This document shows positions 1 to 6,059 of a DNA stretch of 6,180 bases, in pieces. Numbering within the stretch: position 1 is the stretch's first letter; every line of letters starts with the position of its first letter. Made by a program: the position numbers and the translations under genes. Source of the DNA: a bacterium (GTDB lineage: Bacteria > RUG730 > JAAEPJ01); the NCBI GenBank assembly GCA_024222485.1, contig JAAEPJ010000098.1, positions 1 to 6,180 of the forward strand, read 5' to 3'. Below the pieces are notes generated by a model. That model was not told the origin of the DNA and searched no databases. It worked only from the letters and a program-made list of their open reading frames with translations.

Positions 1-122
1 GATTTTTGGAGTCAAAAAACTAAAAGAGCTTAGAAATATAGCAATATTTTTTTTACTTTTAAAATAAAAATCTATTTTTGGATTTAAAAAGTAAATTTTA
101 AGCAACAATCAAAAAAAACTAA
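1..122. other. AT-rich segment upstream of copy 1, no convincing gene
   Basis: This stretch is mostly A/T runs with stops in the forward frames, including TAA at 99-101 and 120-122 in the frame that later encodes the cyclase fragment. Copy 2 has about 250 bases of cyclase coding sequence at the corresponding place, but nothing resembling it can be read here. Copy 1 therefore appears to have lost its front by rearrangement, with the homology break between about 120 and 147. An imperfect AT hairpin can be drawn (52-60 with 87-95, and 68-72 with 81-85), but it has a seven-base bulge and no GC pairs, so I do not call it a terminator. A 21-codon open stretch at 2-64 ending in TAA 65-67 could be the tail of an upstream gene; I cannot support it further. 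Confidence 0.5.
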
Positions 123-1046
123 GCCTGTGCAGAAGCCTTTTATAAGTTATATTTAGAAGGTCAAGATGAAGAGTATATTTTAAGACTGAGCGAGAAGCTC
201 GAGTTGATTGAGGTTATGGGCTATATTAAAAATGGTGAAGTTTTACCTTGTGTCGCTGATTATGACCAGCTTTGTTTTGGTAGTAAACTAGATCCTAGTG
301 CTAATGTAGATGCTAACCAAAAATTAACAGAAAATAAGTATAATGATCCTGGAATGAGAGGGTTTTATACAGAGGTAGCCTATACGGCAACTATTGGGCT
401 TGCTACATTAACAGCGGGGACTAATGCAATTTCTCATGCTCAAGAGACACATAACCCTTTTCCGGAAAGGATAACATCTTATGCTGAAAACTCCAGTCAT
501 GGCTATTTATTTTTTTTACCTCGTTATGTCTCCGGTGTTTTGCAAAGAGAAAAGGTCGAAATTAGAATTCTTAAAAATGAAGATGAAATTATAGCCCTTT
601 ATAATGAATTTATGCGTTTAGGTTATCAAATGCCTGTTAATATGAAATGGGGCTGGCAATTAGTTGATGGGAAATATCACAAATATAAGAATAGAGTTAT
701 TTATAAAGATTTAATGCAAATAACGACAGAAGTTGAGAGTGAAGATGAAGAAAAAGCCGTCCAGTATATGAGCGACCTTTATGAGGATATTCTAAAAGTA
801 AATTTATTAGGAGATTTAGAAGCTCTTGCAGAGAAAGAGGAGTTATTAGCCGCTGCTGAATATGACTATTCGAATAGATTTTTAAAGAAATCTCCTTATG
901 AAGAGGCAAGAGGTTTTCTTATGTCTCCTTCTGAAGAGGAGGAATATTATTCCTTATATCCAGGAAGTTGGTCAGCTGTTGTCAGAGGAATAAAAGGATT
1001 GTTTGGCTTTGTTCCTAGACCAGATAGTATCGAAGTAGAGATTTAA
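123..1046 (+). pseudogene. EF/ExoY/CyaA-type adenylyl cyclase domain, C-terminal half (copy 1, 5'-truncated)
   Basis: This encodes the C-terminal half of a class II (edema factor/CyaA/ExoY) adenylyl cyclase domain, a family converting ATP (or other NTPs) to cyclic nucleotide inside host cells. The frame opens after TAA 120-122; the first possible start is TTG 204, without a good ribosome site, and homology to copy 2 begins upstream of it near 147, so a start at 204 is probably not genuine. Counting from 204, Asp19-Tyr-Asp21 matches the EF Asp491/Asp493 metal-binding pair, and His78-Ala-Gln-Glu-Thr-His-Asn84 followed by Pro-Phe-Pro-Glu matches EF His577, Glu580 and Asn583. The first half of the domain, with the EF Lys346/Lys353 nucleotide-binding motif, is absent. 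Residues after about 175 form an acidic helical region. Identity to copy 2 over about 160 residues is roughly 70% by eye. TAA at 1044-1046 is followed by coding-like sequence in the same frame, so the natural protein was longer. Without its first half it should be catalytically dead. Confidence 0.75.
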
Positions 1047-1205
1047 AGTGAAGCGGAATATGAAATGGAAGATGAGATTGAGTATGATTATGATTATGAA
1101 AAAGAAATGGAGATGAAAGCTTTAGATCCTATTACACCCATGACGGAAAGCACAGAAGAAGCTTTTGCGAGGCAGATTAAGTATGTTTTAACGGGGATAG
1201 TATAA
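1047..1205 (+). pseudogene. In-frame acidic linker between two TAA codons (continuation of copy 1)
   Basis: Between TAA 1044-1046 and TAA 1203-1205 the same frame stays open for 52 codons. It begins with a highly acidic, tyrosine-rich low-complexity stretch (1047-1118) built from alternating Glu/Asp, Tyr and Met, including three Tyr codons alternating with Asp at 1083-1097. It then gives an ordinary mixed segment (Ala-Leu-Asp-Pro-Ile-Thr-Pro onward) with plausible helix content. No start codon with a ribosome site was found for independent translation. The simplest reading is that it joins the cyclase fragment to the module downstream in one ancestral protein, making both stops secondary or recoded. 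Confidence 0.5.
1059..1118 (+). repeat. Low-complexity acidic Tyr/Glu/Met repeat
   Basis: The bases repeat imperfect TATGAT/TATGAA and GAAATGGA units, giving a Glu-Tyr-Glu-Met-Glu-Asp style peptide. Such short repeats can arise by slippage. Here it probably serves as a flexible acidic linker between the cyclase part and the C-terminal module. Confidence 0.45.
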
Positions 1206-1268
1206 CAAACTGTTTATATCTCTGTTGCGGAATGTTTAGAGGGGGATATTCTCGCACATCTTAATAAA

Positions 1269-2300
1269 ATGGGGCTTTTAGAAAATGGTAACATTCGACC
1301 CGGTTTTCATGTTAAGCTTGTTCAGGATATAGCTAATCCATCTAATAAGGAACAATTTAATAGAGCATTAAAACAGATAGATCAATTAACTATCAAATCA
1401 GGTGGTAGGCTTGAATGGCTAGCAGGTCCAGTCGCTACTTTAATGATTAAAAAAAATGAAAATTTTCTTCTAAGCAAGTTGGCTAAGCAAGGCATTGTTA
1501 CTTTATGTCATCGCAATATTGGAATGGCTAGAAAGATCGATGATAAAATAGTTCCAGCAGGCACAGTTATTCTTAGTGCTGGGAAAATTGGTATGAATAT
1601 TTTAGATGCAATTAAGGCAAACAAGTCGACTTTTAATGAGCAGGAAGTAGCAGATACCTTGAATAGTATTTTTAAGTTTTCTGCTAATGTCTACTCTGCC
1701 GAACTTGGTGATCTTTCCAAGTTTGAGACTATGCTTCAAAAAGGTGAAACATGGCAAGATAGAGTCGATGTTTTGGATTTAGATATATCTGAGTTTGGTA
1801 TGGATAAAATAACTTTTGTAAAGCTTATGAGCATGACAAGGTTTATTTGGGGCGAGTCAGGTATTTTAGCGGAGAATATTGATTCTTTAATGGAGGAGTA
1901 TAAATGGTTTCGTCAGTTATCTTTACGAGGAAAAGTCGTTTTGCCAGAAATAATTAGTCAATATTCTGATAAAATTAATGCTACCCAAGTTTTGAAAGTC
2001 AATAAGAAAATGCCAGATGGTACAGTTTTAATAGAATATTTAGATGTTATAGATAGAAATCCAGATAATAATGAATTAGTCGTAAAGGATCTCGTGTTAA
2101 AGTCTGCAGAAATAATTAATATTGATAATATATATCCAGTGTTTATAAAAGAATTAAAAAAACAGCTTAGGTTGGAGAAAATTTTAATTAATGTATGGAC
2201 TATTTCAAGTATTAAAGTATTTTTTGAATTATTTATACAAGATAAAAGTGAAAAATCATTCTCTATTGAGGAATATACACGAATAGCAAGATCAGCGTAA
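1269..2300 (+). CDS. Uncharacterised C-terminal module of the cyclase fusion protein (copy 1)
   Basis: I do not recognise this protein. The nominal start ATG 1269 (343 residues) has no ribosome site at usable distance; the G-rich run at 1239-1245 lies 23 bases upstream. The frame is open back to TAA 1203-1205, and those 21 extra codons (Val-Tyr-Ile-Ser-Val-Ala-Glu-Cys-Leu and onward) look like normal protein, so the true unit is more likely a fusion with the preceding cyclase frame. No signal peptide or membrane segment is visible. The most hydrophobic, motif-like part is around residues 55-115 (Trp-Leu-Ala-Gly-Pro-Val-Ala, then Val-Thr-Leu-Cys-His-Arg, then Val-Pro-Ala-Gly-Thr-Val-Ile-Leu-Ser-Ala-Gly), suggesting an alpha/beta fold. 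The rest is helical and charged. The TAA at 2298-2300 may be the natural end, since AT-rich DNA and then the IS relic follow. If translated alone it would be a free cytoplasmic protein; its role in the fusion (effector, binding or delivery domain) is unknown. Confidence 0.55.
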   Translation: MGLLENGNIRPGFHVKLVQDIANPSNKEQFNRALKQIDQLTIKSGGRLEWLAGPVATLMIKKNENFLLSKLAKQGIVTLCHRNIGMARKIDDKIVPAGTVILSAGKIGMNILDAIKANKSTFNEQEVADTLNSIFKFSANVYSAELGDLSKFETMLQKGETWQDRVDVLDLDISEFGMDKITFVKLMSMTRFIWGESGILAENIDSLMEEYKWFRQLSLRGKVVLPEIISQYSDKINATQVLKVNKKMPDGTVLIEYLDVIDRNPDNNELVVKDLVLKSAEIINIDNIYPVFIKELKKQLRLEKILINVWTISSIKVFFELFIQDKSEKSFSIEEYTRIARSA

Positions 2301-2339
2301 GAGATATGATTATGTTTTGAAAAATATCTTCTATTTTTT

Positions 2340-2715
2340 ATATTTTTATAATACTAAAATAGCGTTTATGTTATTTGTTTTATTGGCGACTCAGTCTATG
2401 ATAAATTAAAAGAATCCGAGATCAAAGTTGATCGTGATCAAGTTTGAAAATTTATGGTGCTTTAGTTCGTGTGGCTTAAAGGGTTTGCTAACACTAGAAA
2501 ATTTTTGTCTAGACTTTTCACTGCAGTATACGATGAGTTTTTCGTGTACCATAAGAAGGCCAATTTTCATAAATACTTTCGACTAAAAGAATTATGGTTT
2601 TTTTTTGATCATTATAATCAAGTTTTGTCCGGATAAAATGATGGACCCTTTGTAAAGTTGAAATTTTATATTGTTAATTTATTGGAATAATTTCAGAGTT
2701 AGAAATTAATTTCTT
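2340..2715 (-). pseudogene. IS3-family transposase OrfB remnant (N-terminal part)
   Basis: The clearest piece is at 2589-2521 on the minus strand, reading LVESIYENWPSYGTRKTH, which matches the conserved OrfB stretch before the integrase core (usual form: helix, then Pro-[FS]-Tyr-Gly-x-Arg-[RK]). A TGA follows at once. A second piece at about 2487-2410 reads KPHELKHHKFSNL, resembling the Lys-Pro...His-Lys-Lys-[FY]-Pro-x-Leu-Leu segment just before the rve core. Part of the sequence between them reads better in another frame, implying at least one indel. The Asp-Asp-Glu catalytic residues cannot be found. Confidence 0.6.
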
Positions 2716-3013
2716 TTAGATATCAACTCCAACTTTCCTAGATTTTTTAGCTCAGTCTAGTTGACTGGTTTGTTTGCTAATTTTTTTATAAAGATCATCC
2801 TTTCTATTATTGAGGTCCTTAATTTTTTCTCGATATTTTTCTACATTTTTAGCTGGATTAAGTGCCAAGCCAATATGAGTCAAAAATTTTTTTCTAGTCA
2901 AGAATAGTTAGTTTATTTACGCCATAAAGCATTGAAATTTTTGCTTAATTTTTGTTTTCTTTTAAAACCTTTAAGATGATTTTGATTTTAAATTTATCAG
3001 AATAGTTTATTAT
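2716..3013 (-). pseudogene. IS3-family transposase OrfA remnant
   Basis: Read on the minus strand from 3013, a continuous frame of about 99 codons has the normal OrfA length. It shows an N-terminal NYSDKFKIKIILKVLKENKN stretch, the helix-turn-helix part AKISMLYGVNKLTILD, and the C-terminal leucine-zipper-like part DDLYKKISKQTSQLD. Internal stops are TAA (2947-2945), TAG (2896-2894) and TGA (2754-2752). The TAG and TGA both sit where OrfA proteins normally carry Trp (the usual Arg-Trp-Lys-Lys and Leu-Asp-Trp-Leu-Lys-Lys contexts), so each is one base away from TGG. The expected start codon is now ATA. GGAGG lies 12 bases before it, close to the 13-base spacing in the intact orfA at 6129. Confidence 0.75.
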
Positions 3014-3036
3014 TGCTAACTTTTTCCTCCTTTAAA

Positions 3037-3063
3037 ATCCCTTTTTTAGAATTTAAAAGGGAT
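3037..3063 (-). promoter_or_regulatory. Hairpin just upstream of the relic orfA ribosome site
   Basis: ATCCCTTTT at 3037-3045 pairs perfectly with AAAAGGGAT at 3055-3063, giving a nine-base stem and nine-base loop. On the minus strand it ends six bases before the GGAGG at 3030-3026. A structure between an IS end and its transposase ribosome site could limit translation from read-through transcripts, as known for some other IS elements. It is not followed by a strong U-run in the relevant orientation, so a terminator is less likely. Confidence 0.4.
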
Positions 3064-3227
3064 AATAAAACTTCAAATTTTCTGTTTATAGCCTTCAGTA
3101 TATTATATTTTTACCTCACTTTATTATTTCATTTTTTTTAAAATACCTCGACTATAGTCTTAATATTAAAATCCATATTTCTAAGAGTTTTTTTTAATGG
3201 TGGGATCATTGCTCTCGCATATATTTT
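3064..3227. other. AT-rich intergenic region before the copy 2 gene
   Basis: No coding frame is supported here. It should contain the promoter of the copy 2 gene, but no -35/-10 pair stands out from the A/T background. A perfect ten-base palindrome GACTATAGTC lies at 3150-3159, about 70 bases before the start codon, and could be an operator or chance. The outer end of the IS relic may also lie in this stretch. Confidence 0.35.
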
Positions 3228-5477
3228 GTGCAAAAAAAAAATACTGCAATATTTTTAATTTTTATATTTTTGTTGCGAAGTACTGCTCTTGAGGCTTACC
3301 CCACATCTTTAGTATTTCCTCCTCTTTTTATAATTTCAGATATTGGGGAAGTTGTTTATAAATTTCAAGGGAAGTCTAAGCAAAAAGTAATTTGTATTGA
3401 AGATTTACATTGTAATCCTGATGTGCAAACGAATATTGCAGCCATAATTAAAAATACAAAAGATTTATATGCGGATGAGTTTAAATTTATCGGTGTGGAA
3501 GGTTCAATCGGTGATATTGATATTACTCTATTTTCAAAATTACCTGATCCTGTTATAAAGAAAAAAATTTTAAATCAATATTTACAAAAAGGATATATCA
3601 GTGGTGCGGAGCTCTATGCGATTAAATATGATGAGAGTGTGCAGATTTTTGGAATAGAAAATAGAATGCTTTATGAACGTAACCTGGGTTTTTTGCAAAG
3701 GTCATATCTTTTTTATTCCGACTGGCAAAAGGTTGTAAAAAATACTAAAACGAAAATAGGGAAGCTAATTAATATTATCTCTACAGAAGAAGTAAAAAAA
3801 TTGAGAAAGCTTAAAAGTTCTAATGATAATTTAGGGGTATATCTTAAAGAGATATTAGGGTTAGCAAAAAATAAACTTAAAATTTCTCGTCTTTATCCGA
3901 ATATTCAAATGTTTTTAAAAGCATTTGATGTAGAGAATAAAATTAATGAATCAGTATTTAAAGAAGAACGAATAATTATTGAAAAAAAATTAGCCGATTA
4001 TTTTCAAGAAGAAGATTTAGTTAAGATAAAAGATAGAGATTATTTTTATCAAATTATCAAAAAAATGAAAATAAAAGTGGCCAATGAATTTCAGGAAATG
4101 CATAAGTTTTTAGAGTATAAAGAATATGAGAGTAGAGTTGATTCTGTTTTATTGTTAGAGGAAATCGAAGACCTTGAACAAAGGGTAAGTAATATCTTAA
4201 GTAAAGATAGAGAGCAGTTAATCCAGCTTTTGGAGTTTGAAAATTTGTTGGAACTAATGACATATTATTTCAGCAATACTGCCAGTATTTATGATGTTAA
4301 GGAATGGCAAGAAAAACGAGAAATTTTATATCATAATATGCGTTATTTAGCCAAAATGTTAAATCATAATCAAGGTTTTTCCGAACAAGAAGAAGTATTA
4401 AGACAGGTAGATAAAAATATGGATTATTTTTATGGTTTTGCAGAGAAAAGAAATGAAGCTATCCTTAAGAACCTTTTTGAAAACTCTCAAGACTCTCCAG
4501 TTAGAGTTGTGATATTTGGAGGGTATCATACCCAAGGGATGATGAAATTTTTGCGTGCTAAAAATATTTCTTTTGAAGTGATTCGACCAAAAATAAATAA
4601 ACCTTCTAATAAAAGGTTATATCTTAATAGACTTGAAAAACAGTTAGACAGTAGAGAAGATATCCTCAAGGATACGAATAAATATTTTAGTATGTTTGAA
4701 GATCAAACTTTAATGGTTATAACGGCACTTCACAACCCTAGCTTTAATAAAAAAGTTTTTCAATCTGCAGTAGATGAAGCTTTAAAAGTTTTCAAAAAAC
4801 AAGCATTGTTAAACTTTATTAATGAGTATGCACAAGGTGCTGGCGTAAATTTCCCCGATGGAATTTTTTGGCAAGGGAAGATTGGTGATATATATCAGGA
4901 GATATTTGTAGAAGAGAATATCTTTAAGATTAGAGATCGTCAGGATGTGCCTTTAGACTTTGTTGTGTTTAAAAATAGTGATGGAAGCGAAGAATTAGGG
5001 TTGACTGGTTCTCAGCTTGAGAAAAAAACAGTTATGCTTGATAAACATTTTGCAGACACTGCGGACATGGTTGCGGCTTCCACTATCAGTGGGTTTGGTG
5101 ATGGGATAATTATTGGTTTTAGACCAATGTCGATTGATTCTACGGAGGCTTTAAGAGCAGGTGCAACAGGAAAAGGATTGAATATTAAAGGTAAGTCTTC
5201 CCCCTATGGAGCTAGTTTAAGAGGTAAAATTTTTTTTGAGCAAAAATGGAGTAAGCTTTTAGGTAATAAATCAGAAATTGCACATTATAATAAAATAAAT
5301 CATAAAACTATTAAAACATACCCTGATGTGGGGGTGACTGCATTGTTGGATTCTGAAGGGCGGAAAGTCTATGGTATAGTCAATATATTAGGAGATCCAA
5401 TTTTGGATTATAACCTTAACCCTATTTTTGTTAGCCAAGATATGAATGGATTACTATACTTAGAAGGCACAGATTAA
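3228..5477 (+). CDS. Secreted Tiki/TraB-like domain fused to EF/ExoY-type adenylyl cyclase N-terminal half (copy 2)
   Basis: The GTG start is chosen because it gives a textbook signal peptide: Lys3-Lys4, a hydrophobic core at about 7-19 and a possible cleavage site after Ala23. A good ribosome site is lacking; GGTGGG at 3199-3204 is too distant. Residues about 35-460 resemble secreted proteins I associate with Omnitrophota, with His61-Cys-Asn63, Val-Glu91-Gly92, and Gly431-Gly-Tyr-His434-Thr followed by a strand and Pro; the His/Glu/GGxH pattern suggests the TraB/Tiki/ChaN-like superfamily (moderate confidence). The middle (about 150-400) is helical and charged. Residues 631-661 are the first nucleotide-binding motif of class II adenylyl cyclases: Phe-Arg-Pro633, then Lys649-Gly-Leu-Asn-Ile-Lys654-Gly-Lys656-Ser-Ser. 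Lys649 and Lys656 correspond to EF Lys346 and Lys353; EF His351 is replaced by Lys654. The frame stops at TAA 5475-5477 in mid-domain and the second half continues in frame, so the 749-residue product would be a split cyclase. Substrate (ATP or other NTP) and activator are unknown. Confidence 0.75.
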   Translation: MQKKNTAIFLIFIFLLRSTALEAYPTSLVFPPLFIISDIGEVVYKFQGKSKQKVICIEDLHCNPDVQTNIAAIIKNTKDLYADEFKFIGVEGSIGDIDITLFSKLPDPVIKKKILNQYLQKGYISGAELYAIKYDESVQIFGIENRMLYERNLGFLQRSYLFYSDWQKVVKNTKTKIGKLINIISTEEVKKLRKLKSSNDNLGVYLKEILGLAKNKLKISRLYPNIQMFLKAFDVENKINESVFKEERIIIEKKLADYFQEEDLVKIKDRDYFYQIIKKMKIKVANEFQEMHKFLEYKEYESRVDSVLLLEEIEDLEQRVSNILSKDREQLIQLLEFENLLELMTYYFSNTASIYDVKEWQEKREILYHNMRYLAKMLNHNQGFSEQEEVLRQVDKNMDYFYGFAEKRNEAILKNLFENSQDSPVRVVIFGGYHTQGMMKFLRAKNISFEVIRPKINKPSNKRLYLNRLEKQLDSREDILKDTNKYFSMFEDQTLMVITALHNPSFNKKVFQSAVDEALKVFKKQALLNFINEYAQGAGVNFPDGIFWQGKIGDIYQEIFVEENIFKIRDRQDVPLDFVVFKNSDGSEELGLTGSQLEKKTVMLDKHFADTADMVAASTISGFGDGIIIGFRPMSIDSTEALRAGATGKGLNIKGKSSPYGASLRGKIFFEQKWSKLLGNKSEIAHYNKINHKTIKTYPDVGVTALLDSEGRKVYGIVNILGDPILDYNLNPIFVSQDMNGLLYLEGTD
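3232..3241 (+). repeat. A10 homopolymer at codons 2-5 of the copy 2 gene
   Basis: Ten consecutive A residues begin five bases into the GTG-started gene. ATG 3197-3199 lies upstream in another frame that stays open into the tract. Removing one A would join that ATG in frame to the signal peptide and the rest of the protein, adding ten residues after its Met ahead of the Ala-Lys-Lys-Asn stretch. The tract is therefore a possible slippage site (genomic or transcriptional), though A-runs are common in such AT-rich DNA. Confidence 0.5.
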
Positions 5478-6059
5478 GAATATGATTTAAGATCAGAAGA
5501 AGATATTGAGGCTATTAATGTTTTAGGATATATTAAAAATGAGCAAGTTTTGCCATGTGTAGCTGATTATGACCAGCTTTGTTTTGGCACTAAGCTTAGT
5601 GAGGATGCAAGCAAGGATAGCAATAAAGATCGTACAGAGAATAAATATGATGATCCAGAGATGCGAGGGTTTTATACAGAATTAGGATATGCAGCGATTA
5701 TTGGTCTTTCAACATTAACAGAAGATACTAATGCAATTTCTTATGCACAAGAAACACACAACCCCTTTCCTGAAAGATTATCTGCCTATGCTGCTAATAG
5801 TAGTGATGGTTATTTGTTTTTTTTACCTCGCTATGTTGATGGTAATTTACAAAGAGGGAAAGTTGAAGTCCGGGTCCTTAAAAATGAGGAGGAAATTTTA
5901 GCACTTTATAATGAATTTTTAGAGTTAAACTATCAAATGCCTGTTAATATTAGGTGGGGTTGGCGACTAAGAGATGGGAAATACGAGAAATATAGTAATA
6001 GAGTGATTGATAAAGAGTTCTTGGCGGCAAAGGAAGCTGTTTATACTGTCCCCCATTAA
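5478..6059 (+). pseudogene. EF/ExoY-type adenylyl cyclase domain, C-terminal half (copy 2, after in-frame TAA, cut by IS)
   Basis: This continues the frame of the 3228 gene directly after TAA 5475-5477 and completes its cyclase domain. The first internal start is TTG 5550, but homology to copy 1 begins before it (Glu-Tyr-x-Leu-Arg at 5478-5492), so separate initiation is unlikely. The codon aligned with the TAA is GAA (168-170) in copy 1. Ala-Asp-Tyr-Asp at 5565-5576 keeps both metal-binding Asp residues (EF Asp491/Asp493). Ala-Gln-Glu-Thr-His-Asn-Pro-Phe-Pro-Glu at 5745-5774 keeps the Glu580 and Asn583 equivalents, but the EF His577 position is Tyr (TAT 5742-5744). Similarity to copy 1 fades after about 6020 and ends by about 6037; the last residues (Val-Tyr-Thr-Val-Pro-His) appear to be IS-derived. 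The acidic linker and C-terminal module of copy 1 are absent, removed or displaced by the IS. Confidence 0.75.

Larger units (their letters stand above)
2340..3063 (-). mobile_element. Decayed IS3-family insertion sequence, truncated
   Basis: On the minus strand this interval carries, in order, a hairpin, a GGAGG ribosome site (3030-3026), an orfA relic and part of an orfB relic, which is the layout of IS3-family elements. Internal stops of all three types and probable frameshifts in orfB show it is long dead. Only about 375 bases are available for orfB, less than half of the usual 800-850, so its 3' part, including most of the DDE catalytic region, is missing. Ends are approximate; no terminal inverted repeat or target duplication could be identified. 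It lies between the two cyclase paralogues and opposite to them. Confidence 0.7.

Noticed and set aside
2-67. Short open frame ending in TAA, possibly the tail of an upstream gene
   Set aside because: Only 21 codons, no recognisable motif and poor base composition.
697-909. Minus-strand open frame of 70 codons
   Set aside because: It lies antisense inside the conserved copy 1 cyclase frame, has no ribosome site and no recognisable content; it is a by-product of the AT-rich coding strand.
1083-1100. Short TATGAT repeats as a possible CRISPR or regulatory repeat array
   Set aside because: Units are six bases without spacers and lie inside an open coding frame; they are codon-level low complexity.
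2320-2347. AAAAATAT / ATATTTTT inverted repeat after the copy 1 C-terminal module
   Set aside because: The stem is purely A/T with a 12-base loop; such pairs arise by chance in this sequence, so it is not called a terminator.
4057-4263. Minus-strand open frame of 68 codons
   Set aside because: Antisense within the helical middle of the copy 2 protein, no supporting signal.
5550-6059. Independent 169-codon gene starting at TTG 5550
   Set aside because: The same frame and paralogue homology extend upstream to 5478 and through the TAA into the 3228 gene, and there is no ribosome site at 5550.
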